DNA from: Turnera subulata
Taxonomy: Eukaryota; Streptophyta; Magnoliopsida; Malpighiales; Passifloraceae
Assembly: GCA_028386065.3 (NCBI GenBank)
Contig: JAKUCV010000299.1
Coordinates: 1-64,000, forward strand
DNA: 64,000 nucleotides
Reading direction: 5' to 3'
The notes under the pieces are model-generated. The model saw only the letters and a list, made by a program, of their open reading frames with translations, searched no databases and was not told the origin of the DNA. Positions 46,196-58,355 of the stretch are shown in pieces (positions within the stretch are counted from its first letter, which is position 1; each line of letters starts with the position of its first letter). The translations under genes were made by a program, and so were the position numbers.

Positions 46196-48161
46196 CATAT
46201 CCATAGAGAGAGAGAGAGAGAGACAGAGAGAAAGAGGGAGGTAGAAAGGGGGAGGTAGAAGGAGGGAGGTAGAACCGGCCATCACAGGCCCACATGCTAA
46301 CCCGCATGCCATCCCGAGGGGTATTACTTCCCGCTCGAAACCAACCGGTCAACAGCCCCACAGTAGACTTTATTACAATTCGTTATTCTCATTTATTCTT
46401 TAAGAGTTGTACCATACGTTATAATTCAACAGTGTTGTGTGGAATTTAATATCTTATTTTCAAGTCCGGGCCTCCAGCCCACAGTCCACCACACAAACAC
46501 AAATCCCTAAATCATATTATTTAGCATAACAAACAAACATGCTCAACTGGCAAATCATATTACACCGGCACACAATTCACTTAATCAGGCATACCGCATC
46601 AAAGATAGCATCAATATATACACTTTGCAATTAACAACATCAGCACATCAAGCAAGCATGCATACAGCATTCAAGACCAACAATTAATACCACTTTATAT
46701 ATCAAGACAGTTAACCGAGCATTGTAGGCAGTAATGCATACAAAGGTTTATAAGTCCTCACCTAGATCGTTAGAAACATCTTGGAAGAGAAGCCACCTCC
46801 TACCTCAACATAGTCGGGTTCCTATAATTTAACCCAATCACAATTACATATACAAATATGCAACATGATGAGATGCATGCATGGCATGCACTAGCTAAAT
46901 AAATTTTCGGACAATGACCCTTAGCCTCACGTGTTATGTAAAGGATTAAGACCCATCACAAAAATAATCAATTTTATAAATGGCGATGTTGAAACTGAAA
47001 ACTCTATTACTGCCAACTCACATTTAAAGTAAATTAGGGTGTCCATGTTTGCATAAAATATGCACTTAAATATGATGATATGAGGGAGGAATTTCAAAAA
47101 GAAAACATCATGTATTGTGGCGCACTAAACTAGAGATGACACATATCCACCCCTCAACTTTATGTAAATGCCACGTTAGTGCAAGCCTCCATAATAAAGC
47201 AGTTTGTAGCACCTTCTTTCTAAGATTTAAGCATAATGGAGGTTGAATCATTATTATTTTATTATTCCTTTATCAATTGACACCACTAACAATTCTTATT
47301 TCAAAGCCCCAAGAGCTTAGTGGGTACACCAAACCCATAAATCACAAACAACATAAAACCCGAGACCGCACACTGTCCAAACTCCAAACAACCACAAAAA
47401 CAAGACTCCAAAACATTAACAATGGATAGTAGTTAGAACACATACCACCAATCTGCTCGAGACTATGACCCTGCATTCCTCGGACCAGAGTCATATCACT
47501 AGTTCTAACAACCAAAACAGAAGCCCGAGCCTACCACCCAACAAAAACCGGATTTTTCAGAGCATCAACACCAAGCCCACATGCGTCCTCCATCAGCACA
47601 ACCAATCACATAATACAACCCCATTAAATCGTGTTTAACTTAGAAACTCAAAGAGAGAAAGAAATCGGACAGAACAAGGAAGAAAAGATGAAAGTAGCAT
47701 CAGGTTGTTACCCGATTGAACCTCCAAACCGAGCCTACGCCGGAGCTGACCCGCACGCCACTAGAAATCTTGACAACCATCACACCACTAGCAAAAGAAC
47801 TGATGCAACAATGGGGTGATGGATAAAAGCTAAATGGCGGTTTTATTTTTGTGGCTGAGAGTAAAAATTGGAGAGAGAGAGATGAAGGCAAAATTTTTGA
47901 GAGGAAAGGAGTCAGTGTGGCTGCGTGTGAGAGAAAAGAAAAGAATAGAGAGGAGAGAGAGGGAAGAGAGGATTTTGTATTCAAGTCCTAGGGTTAGGAT
48001 TCCACCAACAACAAAACGGTGTCGTTTTAATTCAAAACGACGACACTTCAACCACACCCCCTCCTTTGGTCAAACCTTAAGTCAAAACACACATAAGTGT
48101 GTGTTTTATATTATAGCTCAGCCAAAACTACGTAGTTTTTAGACAAAACTACAACACACCT

Positions 48162-48614
48162 TGTATTTCTCCCCCAAAATACAAGTAAATTCTAAAAGAA
48201 ACTCGATGACGGGTCAATATCAACATTAAAGAAAATATTTCCAAAGAAATAAATAAAAATAATAATAATGATAAGAATCTTCCTGACCAAAATCTCCTGG
48301 AAATTCTGTAAGGGTAAAATTGGAAATTAAATACCGAAAATTTTGAAAATTCCGTGAAAATTAATTAACGAAAATCGGGGCGTTACANTGTATTTCTCCC
48401 CCAAAATACAAGTAAATTCTAAAAGAAACTCGATGACGGGTCAATATCAACATTAAAGAAAATATTTCCAAAGAAATAAATAAAAATAATAATAATGATA
48501 AGAATCTTCCTGACCAAAATCTCCTGGAAATTCTGTAAGGGTAAAATTGGAAATTAAATACCGAAAATTTTGAAAATTCCGTGAAAATTAATTAACGAAA
48601 ATCGGGGCGTTACA
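48162..48614. other. Assembly join: exact 226-bp duplication around a single N
   Basis: 48162-48387 and 48389-48614 appear identical and are separated by one N (48388). This is most simply two contig ends whose overlap was not merged. Confidence 0.85.
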
Positions 48615-48619
48615 CTGTT

Positions 48620-51600
48620 CCTGATGAACCGGCGCCTAATGCTCCTAGGGCAGAAAAGGATGCTTATAAGAAGCATGTTGATGAAGCATTGGATGTTGCT
48701 TGCCTTATGGTTATCGCTATGGACTCTGAGCTTCAGAAGCAACATGAGAATTTGGGTGCTTTCGATATGATCAAACACCTGAAAATGCTCTTTGAAGTGC
48801 AAGCCAGGCATGAAATGTATGAGACCTCAAAGGCATTATTCCAATACAAGATGGAGTCATCACCTGTCAGACCTCATGTGCTCAAAATGATTGGATACAT
48901 TGAGAGCCTTGAGGCACTGGGTTTTCCTTTGCAAAGAGAGTTGGCTGTTGATCTAGTCCTGCAATCGTTGTCAGATAGTTACAACCAATTTGTCATGAAT
49001 TTTAACATGAATCATCTTGACAAATCTTTGTCTAAATTGCTTAACATGTTGGGAATAGTTGAGCAACAGATGAAGGCTAATAAATCCAACAATATTTTGA
49101 TGGTTGGAAATGGCAAAGGAAAGGGAAAAGCCAAGTTTAGCAAGAAGAAGAAATGTGCCAAAAAGTTTGGTTCATGTGCATCTTCTTCTTCACATGTGCT
49201 GAAACCCAAAGGTGCTGTTGCAAAGGAAGGACAATATTTCCATTGCAAGAAACCTAGCCATTGGAAACGTAACTGCCATATTTACCTTGAGGAGGTGAAG
49301 AAACAGAAGGGAAGTAAGACTTCCGCTTCAGGTATTCTTATTATAGAAGCTAATATTTCTATCTCTGCATCATGGGTATTAGATACCGGATGTGGTTCTC
49401 ACATTTGTATAAATGTGCAGGATTTGAGAAAGAGTAGAAGATTAGCAAAGGGTGAAGTGGACCTGCATGTTGGAAATAGAGCAAGAGTTGTTGCATTAGC
49501 CGTAGGGACTTATTATCTATCTTTACCGAGTGGTTTGGTTTTGGAACTTGATGATTGTTTTTATGTACCTACAATAAGCAGGAATTTGATTTCTGTTTCT
49601 TGTCTGGACAAGAAGGGTTTTTCATTCACAATAAAGAATAATTATTGTTCTATTTATTTGAATGATATTTATTATGGTGGTGCATATTTAAGCAATGGTT
49701 TGTATGTTCTAAACCAAGAAACCCCAGTCTATAACATTAATTCGAAGAAGGTTAAATTAAACGAATCTAATATGACCTATCTCTGGCATTGTCGTTTGGG
49801 CCATATAAACGAGACTCGTATTTCTAAACTCCATAAGGATGGGCTTTTAGACTCATTTGATTTTGAATCATATGAGACATGTGAGTCATGTTTATTGGGC
49901 AAAATGACGAAGGCTCCTTTTGCCGGTAAAGGTGAAAGGGCTTTAGACTTGTTAGGCCTTATACATTCTGATGCATGTGGGCCTATGTCAACATAGGCTA
50001 GAGGTGGATCTCAGTACTTCATTACATTTACTGATGATTATAGTAGATATGGCTATGTGTATCTTATGAAGCACAAGTCAGAATCCTTTGAAAAGTTCGA
50101 AGAATTCAAGAATGAAGTACAGAATCAACTTGGTAAGAGTATTAAAATGCTTCGATCTGATCGAAGAGGTGAATACTTAGACCGAGAATTTCTTAATCAT
50201 CTAAAGGAATGTGGTATAGTATCAAAATTTACTCCACAAGGTACACCTCAATGGAATGGTGTATCTGAAAGGAGAAACAAAACTCTGTTACACATGGTTC
50301 GTTCTATGATGAGTCAAGCTGACCTTCCTTCTTCATTTTGGGGACATGCTTTATTGACTGCTGCCTTTACACTTAACCGTGTTCCATCTAAATCGGTTGA
50401 AAAGACACCATATGAGATGTGGACTGGGAAACGTCCCAATTTGTCTTTTATGAAGATTTGGGGTTGTGAGGCTTACGTAAGACGTCAAGCATCAGACAAA
50501 CTCGACCCTAAATCTGACAAGTGCCTTTTTGTTGGATATTCTAAAGAAACTAAAGGATATTATTTCTATAATCCCACAGAGCAAAAAGTGTTTGTTGCTC
50601 GTACTGCTATTTTTTTAGAAAGAGAATTTATTTCTAGAGAGGTCAGTAGGAGAAAAATGGAACTCGAAGAAGTTTGAGTACACCAAGAAGCTATAGATAC
50701 TGAGATGGAATAAGGACAGGAACGCAAGTTGTTGTGGGTGAAAATTCTGTATCTGTAACACATGGACCACGTAGGTCTGATAGGACTCGGTATGAGCCTG
50801 AGAGATATGGATTTCTTTTGACTCATACTGGAGACGTAATGCTCATGGATGAAGATGAGCCCACTTTCTATTAGCAGGAAATTACGGGTCCAGACTCTAA
50901 GAAGTGGCTAGAAGCCATGAATTCTGAGATGGAATCCATGTATGAAAACAAGGTGTGGACCGTGATTGATCCACCTGAAGGGGTAAAACCCATTGGGTGC
51001 AAGTGGGTCTATAAGAAGAAGACCGACATGGATGGTAATGTGATTACCTTTAAAGGGAGATTGGTTGCTAAAGGTTTCAAACAAGTTCATGGTATTGACT
51101 ATGATGAAACTTTTTCGCCAGTTGCCATGGTTAAATCCATCCGAATTCTATTGGCTATAGCTACATACCATGATTATGAGATATGACAGATGGATATCAA
51201 AACTACTTTCCTTAATGGAAATCTTTTAAAAGATGTGTACATGACACAACCTGAAGGTTTTGTCACTCTAGAGAATGCTAATAAGGTATGAAAATTGCAA
51301 AGATCCATTTATGGATTAAAGCAAGCTTCTAGGAGTTGGAATCTTCGTTTTGATGAACTAATCAAACAGTTTGGTTTCATTAAGAACGAAGATGAGCCAT
51401 GTGTTTACAAGAAGGTTAGTGGGAGCACTATTGTTTTCTTGTTGTTTTATGTTGACGACATTCTCCTCGTTGGGAATGATATTCCAACACTACAGTCTGT
51501 AAAGACTTGGTTAGGAAAGAATTTTTCAATGAAGGACTTAGGAGAAGCTGCCTACGTGCTAGGTATAAATATCTATAGAGATAGATCCAAAAGGCTTCTT

Positions 51601-52359
51601 GGCCTAAGTCAAAGTACATATATTGACATGGTGCTTAAAAGGTTTAGCATGCAAGACTCTAAGAAAGATTTCTTGCCCATGTCACATGGCATAACTCTCT
51701 CAAATAATCAATGTCCTAGTACATCCAAGGAGAGAGAACAAATGACTAAGATCCCTTATGCATCTGCAATACGATCTATCATGTATGCCATGCTATGTAC
51801 TCGACCAGATGTCGCATGTGCATTAAGTGTCACAAGCAGATATCAATTTGATCCCGGTGAAGGTCACTGGACAGCGGTTAAGAACACTGATGCTAGCTTC
51901 CAAACTGACAGGGATGACTTTAGATTGCAATCAGGTTATGTGTTTTGTCTTGGAGGTGGTGTTGTTTACTGGAAGAGTTCAAAGCAAGAAACAGTTTCCA
52001 ATTCTACTACTGAGGCTGAATATACAGCTGCCTCTAATGCAGCGAAAGAGGCTGTTTGGATTAAGAAGTTGGTAACTGAACTTGGGGTGGTTCCGAGCAT
52101 TGACAGTCCGATTGAGCTCTATTGTGACAACAATGGAACAATCACACAGGCTCAATAACCTAGATACCACCAAAGATCCAAACATATACTCCGACGCTAC
52201 CTTCTTATTAGAGAGATCATTGGCAGAGGCGATGTGAGGCTGTGCAAGGTTCCTTCTGAGAACAATGTAGCAGATCCTATGACTAAGCCGCTCACACAGC
52301 AGAAGCATGATGGTCATGCTAGATCCATTGGTATTAGATACATCGATGATTGGCTTTAG
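48620..52359 (+). pseudogene. Copia-2 gag-pol polyprotein, copy B
   Basis: Open from 48689 to 49996 (Gag, zinc knuckle with the same Tyr for Cys, protease 'VLDTGCGSH', integrase HHCC), then the stop shared with A. The next open part is 50057-50677 (integrase core and C-terminus), then private stops near 50675, 50708 and 50872. RT follows (50917-51186, stop, then 51295-52158 with 'FYVDDILLVGND'), and RNase H runs to 52158, where GAA has become TAA. The final stop is at 52357. The in-frame deletion before RNase H ('AVK' joined to 'NTDASF') is shared with A. Confidence 0.92.
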
Positions 52360-52373
52360 TGCAAGTGGGAGAT

Positions 52374-53876
52374 TGTTAGTGTAATTCCCAAAAGCCAACC
52401 ATTGGATGATTATATAGTCATGTATTTTTATTAAGGTTTTATTCTAATAAATAAGTTTATCAGTGATAAACGCTTACACATATTTATAACCTAAGAATAT
52501 TTTATATTCTTGAATTATCCCTAGTCGATTATTATTATGGATGAGTTGTAATAATAAATTAAGACTAGCGTATGTTGAGAATTATATGAGATATGTATTC
52601 TACATACGGGTACAAGTTAGAGAACTTGTGGTCTGGATTGACCCGACATAAGAACACTACATGGACTGTTATATATGTTGTCATTAGTGGTTCTTATATG
52701 TACTATCCTTAGACCTGAGATCATCAAGCTTCCCAACATATGAGTCGTGTACTTTGACATTACTCTTAGTTACCCGTAACTGAGTAAACCTTAGAGTAAT
52801 TGTTGGGTACATGATATAATGTGTAGTGGGTTTTGTATGATCAAGATGGAATTCGTCCAACCCTTATAACGGGTATATTATCAATTGGGCCTCTTGATAG
52901 AGTTGAACTGTAAATGCATGGCCATGCTCAGATTAAATGATATGGGAATATCATTTGTATCTATTTTACACAGTTAACTCAGGGATCAAGAAAACTTAGA
53001 TTAAACATATACGAGAATGACATATTCCATGTCTCGTGTTTGATCTTGATAATGTGACGAAAGGATAATGACATTTTTTCGAGGCATAATGAATCAGTAC
53101 TGATCTGGTCACTTGGGTAGCAATGACGTGTTGCTAGACACCGCTCATTGTTTATAATTATAAATGAGAGTTTATAATTATTGCCAACGTGATTAGTGCC
53201 TACAGGATCACACACTTAGAACTGTTGATTCAAGCCAGTGGTTAGACCATGGTTGGACCATGGTTGGACCGGGTCGTTTGGGTTGATCGGTTCAATTGTT
53301 ACCAGAATTATTGAACCTGAATTATTGTCCAAAAGGCATGAAAGGATGTGTTGTTTTATATATATGTTGATATATATAATTGAGTTAGTCGAGACATGAT
53401 CATGTTGATGATTGTGACTAAAGTATAGATAATGGAAAACACTATCATGCATGATAAGATGTATGTATGATTAGATTGGCCATTTATATATACTAACTAA
53501 CATTGATAAATATATATGGGATATACATGAAAGTGTGGTTAATGAGATTAACACACCAATCTCAAAAACACATCAAACACTCTCTAGTCTCAAGCTCTCG
53601 GAAATTCTGCAGCTAGCACTGCGGTTTGGGAGTGCTCGGGTTAGTGATCGTGAGACGGTTACTAGCGGTCATCAACGATTCGTGTGGATACCGTAGAGGA
53701 GTCGGATTTCTGTCCGGTTCTTGCTGATTTGTATCATCAGTTGAGTGAAAGATCTCGACCAAACCAGGTACGAAATTTTTGTTATTCGGTTTACCCCATT
53801 TCACATGGATCCTCTATTAGTTCCGGGTTTTCCGTTGCGCATATTGTCTCTTTGTTTGCATACCCGGTTACTTACA
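52374..53876 (+). repeat. Copia-2 3' LTR, copy B (1503 bp)
   Basis: About 40 bp shorter than the others because part of the ACCATGGTTGG repeat area (about 53245-53275) is deleted. Confidence 0.92.
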
Positions 53877-54960
53877 AGGATGAAGCCATAACTTTTGCAC
53901 CGAAGAAAAGAGACAAGCAGCCCAAGTGGGGCAAGTCAAAGTCTACGACTGTCTATATAGAAACAAGATTAGTGCGATCTTAAAGGAGTCAGAGGGGGAT
54001 TCCTCGGGGAAGGAAAATGCCGAAAAGGAGCAAGTTAGGATGGGGTCATTAAAGATCTTGAATGTCGTGCAAGTTAATAGACCAATGCTAAAGAAAGGAC
54101 GCATGTTTACTAAAGTGCGGATTGGGGGGCAAGAGATTGATGCTTTGATTGATACTGGTGTTACTCACAACTTTCTTGTAGGTGATGAAGCAAAGAAGCT
54201 GGACATCACAATTACCAAGGAGTTGAGCACAATGAAGGCAACCAATACAGCTGCACAACCTATCATTGGTGTGGCACGAGGTGTAGAAATTAACTTGGGG
54301 GATTGGCGAGGCAAGATTGAGTTGACCGTGGTTCCACTTGACGATTATCCCATGATATTGGGGATGGAATTTTTCGAGAAGACAAATGCGTCAATTCTCG
54401 TGGGTGCTGGCCAGATTCACATACCAAGAGGCACGAGTAATTGTAAGGTGCAAACTAGGCGAGAGGACAGGAAGCCGATGAAGAAACTTTTTGCAGTCTA
54501 GTTGGTGCAAAAAGATCACGCAAAGGTACAAGGGGTGAGTAGGCAAACAATGGAAGCAACAGTGACACCATGTATTGTGGCATAGTTGGCGGGGGTGGCA
54601 GGAACCACAAAATCTTTGAAGATTGATTTCTTGAAAGAGATCAAGCTTGGAAGTGCTTCACCAAAGGTAGGTCTAAAAAGTGAAGACAAGAAGACAAGTT
54701 CTTCACAAGGAGACTGTGATGACTATAGTGGTGGAGACTGTATGGAAGCACAAGGTTACAAGAAGAGTGATCAAGGTGCATGTTCGTGTGCAGTGAAATG
54801 GAAACTAGAGATGGCCAATTCAAAGGAAGTTTGGAGGTCCAAAAGATGGCGGATTCCAAGTACTTCAGAGAAGATTGTGGCGCATATGAAGGTCATTCAT
54901 TGGCATGGACAAGGAGCTCGAGTACTCAGTCCTTTGCAATGGAAGGAGGAGTGTTATTAA
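53877..54960 (+). pseudogene. GYP gag tail and aspartic protease, copy B
   Basis: 53926-54501 encodes the same retropepsin ('IDALIDTGVTHNFL', 'YPMILGMEFFEK') with one extra Ala codon relative to A. A stop follows, then 54586-54960, the unrecognised tail. No RT or integrase. Confidence 0.75.
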
Positions 54961-55142
54961 ACTCGGACCGGGGGTTGAACCGGTCGGGCTTCTGGGTCGC
55001 GGTTTTCTCGGGTAAATACTGGCCAAACCGCGATTCAACAGTAAATTAACAAAGGAACGAATAACCCGGAGACCCAGTCGGGTCATGGTTAACCGGGTTC
55101 GACCGTCCGGGCCGGTCTGGGTTTGATAACACTGGGAAGGAG
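54941..55142. mobile_element. Small hAT MITE (54949-55134), copy B
   Basis: 186 bp, with target duplication GGAAGGAG at 54941-54948 and 55135-55142. Same insertion as 22782-22967. Confidence 0.88.
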
Positions 55143-55163
55143 TGACCAAAGGTAAGGTGGGAG

Positions 55164-55583
55164 TGTGAGCATCGGAAGAAGTAATTCAGAGAACGAGTTG
55201 GAGTGCACCATCGGATTGCAACGAGACGTTGGAAGAATAGGTGGTGGAGAATGTCACGGGATGGCCCCCCAAGGCACACGGGAAGCCCATAAGCCCAAGA
55301 TGTGTGCAAGGTGGTTGGGCTTATCATATTTAAATTTGAACTGGCCATTCAAATTTAAATAAGATAGGTGCTTGTTTGAATTTAAGTTAATTTGAATATT
55401 AAGTATGATTCGAATTAATTTGAGCTCAAATGGGGCGGATTTAATATAATAGATAAAGCTTCTTTTAATCCTTTATTCTCTCCTCTTTTCATTCTCTCCA
55501 TAGTTGTATTTTTTTAGGTTGATCAAGTTGAAACTTGAACCCCACGAGCATCTTCCGCAACCCTAAACTCTATGCCAGTGACA
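55164..55583 (+). repeat. GYP 3' LTR, copy B (420 bp)
   Basis: Begins TGTGAGCATC and ends GCCAGTGACA. It contains a stretch near 55340-55372 (ACTGGCCATTC...) absent from A. Confidence 0.8.
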
Positions 55584-55933
55584 AAAAGGCCATGAAGGAC
55601 AGTTTTGGATTTCCTGAGTTGGGTTCTGCAGAAGTATGATCTATTGGGTTGGGCTTTCAGGGCTCAGGTCTTGTGGAGGAGTAAAAAACTAAAAAACCGA
55701 AAGAAGCAGAGAACCATGCCTTGGGGTTCTGTTCTTCACCAGCGGATGGGTGAGGATGTGCACAATATGGCTCTCTCCACAGAGTGTGTTATTCCTCTGG
55801 CGTAGTTGTAATTGTAATTTCACTGTCGCGCAAAGCAGGAGCAGAATGCTGAATTATCACAAAAAAAAAAGACCGAGTACAAGGGCATTGAAAAGTGTCC
55901 ACTTGGGGTTATGTTCTTCCCCAGCTGCTGCTG
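55584..55933 (+). other. PPR 5' flank, copy B
   Basis: Counterpart of 23373-23670. The PPR leader and promoter must lie here or in the GYP LTR. No clear TATA box is seen. Confidence 0.35.
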
Positions 55934-57751
55934 ATGGGTAGGATAAATGTTATTATGATGCTAAACCCATCAAGATCCCTTCTTTCCTCGCTCTTCGCCT
56001 TCACCGGTAAGTCTTCTGCCTCCTGTCTTCGTGCTTATAGTAATTCTACCAGTGACAGTGGCAGTGGCTGTAGGCACAAACCCAAATCCAAACCCACATC
56101 TGTTAACTTTGATGATGCATTGGCTTCCTTCCATAGGATGCTGCATAAGAATCCTTTGCCTTCCATTGTCCAATTCACTCAATTGTTGTCTTCTCTTGTC
56201 CGAATGGGACATTATGAGGCGGTGATCTCTTTGTCCAAACAAATGGAATTGCGAGGTATCACTCACGATGTTTACACTCTCTCCATTTTGACCAATTGCT
56301 TCTGCCATTTGGATAGAGTGGATTTGGGTTTCTCTATGTTTGGCAGAATCATTAAACTGGGTTTGCAGCCAACTGTTGTTACGTTCAACACCTTGATTAA
56401 TGGGCTTTGCAAGGCCGATAAAATCGGACAGGCAGTGGAGTTGTTTGACGAAATGGTTGCCAATGGCTGCCAACCCGATGCAATAACTTATACTGCAATA
56501 GTAGATGGCATGTGCAAGATTGGGAAAACCAATGTGGCTGTTGGTTTGCTGCGAAGAATGGAAGAGGCAGGTTGCGATCCGGATGTACTCACCTACAGCA
56601 CTGTCGTTGATGGCCTTTGCAAGGATGGGCAACTTGCCGAGGCTTTGGATCTCTTCTCCAAAATGACAAACAAAGAGATTTCACCGACCGTTGTCACTTA
56701 CACCTCCTTGATTCAAGGCCTTTGCCATTCGGGACACTGCAACCAAGCTTCTACTTTACTCTCTGAAATGTTGGCTTCGAATATTGCACCTAATACTATC
56801 ACCTTCAGTATATTGATTGATGCTCTTTGCAAAGAAGGGATGGCTCCAGAAGCTCATGCTTTGCTCAAAACAATGGCTCAGTGGGGTGTAGAGCCTAATG
56901 TCATCACGTACAATTCGCTGATGGATGGATATTGTTTACGGAAGGAGATGGGTAAAGCTAGAGAAGTGTTTGATGTGATGATAGAAAAAGGTTGCAGACC
57001 AGATGTGTATAGTTACAACATGTTGATTAACGGATTCTGCAAGATAGGTAAGGTAGATGAGGCTAAACAGCTTTTTGATGAAATGTCTGATAAAGGTTTG
57101 GTTCCCAACACTGTTAGTTGCAACACTCTTTTAAGTGGCTTCTCACAGGCAGGAAGACATGGTGCGGCCGAACAGCTTTTCAGGGAGATGAATGCAAATG
57201 GCCCAACTCCAGATATATTTACTTATGCCGCTATTCTAGATGGTTTATGCAAGCAGGAGTGCATCGATGAGGCATTAACGCTTTTTCGAACTATGAAAAA
57301 GCATTCAGTGATGCCTGACATAGTGATCTATACTATCCTCATTGGCGGCATGTGCAATTCTGGGAAGATTAAGCATGCAAGGGAACTGTTTAACTCTCTG
57401 CCTTTGGAGGGCGTGCAGCCAAATGCCTGGACATGTAGTATAATGATCAATGGACTTTGCAAGGAGGGATTTCCTGATGAAGCATATAAACTATTTAGAA
57501 AACTGGAAAAGGATGGTTACTCACTGAACAGTTGCTGCTACAACGTGATGATACAAGGATTGCTTCGGGAGAAGGATATGTCGAGGGCAGTTCAACTCAT
57601 CAATGAAATGGTAGATCGTGGATTCTCAGCAGATGCCACTACGACGGAGATGGTAGTACTTCTTTCATCTATTGATGACCATCTCCTGTTGAAAAAACTA
57701 CTAGGTTCTGCTGAAAATGATGGAAATGCGGGAGGTGAAATAATTAAGTGA
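55934..57751 (+). CDS. Restorer-of-fertility-like P-class PPR protein, copy B
   Basis: Expected role: sequence-specific binding of a mitochondrial (or plastid) transcript, affecting its cleavage, stability or translation. I chose ATG 55934. ATG 55955 is equally possible, and an upstream in-frame ATG at 55895 would add 13 hydrophobic residues. The N-terminus (Arg, Ser and Leu-rich, 'MMLNPSRSLLSSLFAFTGKSSASCLRAY') looks like a transit peptide. Fourteen motifs of exactly 35 residues run from residue 91 to 580, numbered from 55895. The residues at motif positions 5 and 35 are T-D, S-T, N-D, T-D, S-T, T-N, S-N, N-D, N-N, N-D, A-D, T-N, S-N and N-D. By the published PPR code this suggests, by inference, roughly G-?-U-G-?-A-A-U-C-U-?-A-A-U. 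No E, DYW or SMR domain follows. It has a single exon, the usual structure for the family. Its length (605 aa) is typical of restorer-like PPRs. Confidence 0.85.
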   Translation: MGRINVIMMLNPSRSLLSSLFAFTGKSSASCLRAYSNSTSDSGSGCRHKPKSKPTSVNFDDALASFHRMLHKNPLPSIVQFTQLLSSLVRMGHYEAVISLSKQMELRGITHDVYTLSILTNCFCHLDRVDLGFSMFGRIIKLGLQPTVVTFNTLINGLCKADKIGQAVELFDEMVANGCQPDAITYTAIVDGMCKIGKTNVAVGLLRRMEEAGCDPDVLTYSTVVDGLCKDGQLAEALDLFSKMTNKEISPTVVTYTSLIQGLCHSGHCNQASTLLSEMLASNIAPNTITFSILIDALCKEGMAPEAHALLKTMAQWGVEPNVITYNSLMDGYCLRKEMGKAREVFDVMIEKGCRPDVYSYNMLINGFCKIGKVDEAKQLFDEMSDKGLVPNTVSCNTLLSGFSQAGRHGAAEQLFREMNANGPTPDIFTYAAILDGLCKQECIDEALTLFRTMKKHSVMPDIVIYTILIGGMCNSGKIKHARELFNSLPLEGVQPNAWTCSIMINGLCKEGFPDEAYKLFRKLEKDGYSLNSCCYNVMIQGLLREKDMSRAVQLINEMVDRGFSADATTTEMVVLLSSIDDHLLLKKLLGSAENDGNAGGEIIK

Positions 57752-58355
57752 ATGTATTGAAATGCGGAAAGGTTCAGGACCTGCAAAGTCCTTTCCCCAA
57801 TTTCAATTCCAGAGTGAACTTTTTTGGAACGGGATTAGGATTATGAAAGCATAGAAGGGGTTACCGCTTGATTGGAAGAAGCAGCAGTAGCAGGGAGGTG
57901 AACGACCTGTCGTCTTTGGCTGTCTATGACGACGATGACTTCGATCTCACCCTCGATGATTTATTTAGTCAGTATTGCTCAGGAGGTGGTCTCTAAAATC
58001 ATTTCTCTTCTTTACTCTTGTTATTTATTTATTTATTTTTATTTGATTATTTTTTTTTGTTTTATGTTAATAAATAATAGCTGTACAATCAATTTGCAGT
58101 GCGTGAAAGCCGAAACCTATTCCTCCGAGATGAGCTTTGAGATGGCCTTTGTTATTCCCATGACCCAAACTTGGTAAGAGATCGCTTCGTCCAAAGTCCA
58201 CCCCATGTATTTCGGCTTGCAACAATAGAAATAGTTCTTGTGATGAGAAATCATTAGAAATTTCGTCTTCTCAGTCCATAATGATCAGTTTTTGAAAAGA
58301 GGCTCCCCATGTCTCTGCTTTTGCAATGCGAATTGTTGAAAAAAAAATTTCTTTC
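57752..58355 (+). other. PPR 3' flank, copy B
   Basis: Counterpart of 25382-25997, non-coding. An acidic reading frame near 57926-57975 does not continue as in A. Confidence 0.35.

Larger units (their letters stand above)
45500..48614 (-). mobile_element. Solo-LTR-like insertion in Copia-2 gag (copy B only), inverted
   Basis: On the minus strand it begins TGTAACGCCCCGA (48614) and ends GGGCGTTTCA (45500). The target duplication CTGTT is at 45495-45499 and 48615-48619. It has no coding sequence, primer-binding site or polypurine tract. It resembles 12405-15641 in design but is not closely similar in sequence. The apparent length is 3115 bp; about 2888 bp once the artefactual duplication at 48389-48614 is removed. 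Confidence 0.7.
42363..53876 (+). mobile_element. Copia-2, copy B
   Basis: 5' LTR 42363-43907, primer-binding site 43909, palindrome array 44196-44572, polyprotein in two parts around an inserted solo-LTR-like element, and 3' LTR 52374-53876. Target duplication AGGAT (42358-42362 and 53877-53881). Same insertion as copy A. Confidence 0.92.
40014..55583 (+). mobile_element. GYP: Ty3/gypsy-type element, copy B, interrupted by nested insertions
   Basis: 5' LTR remnant 40014-40154, primer-binding site 40157-40170, gag 40751-41550, hAT 41551-42315, Copia-2 42363-53876, protease 53877-54948, hAT MITE 54949-55134 and 3' LTR 55164-55583 (ends GTGACA). Same nesting as copy A, with RT and integrase likewise absent. 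Confidence 0.75.

Noticed and set aside
46204..46361. Minus-strand frames through the GA-rich microsatellite
   Set aside because: Low-complexity translation (SLSLSLS...) with no domain.
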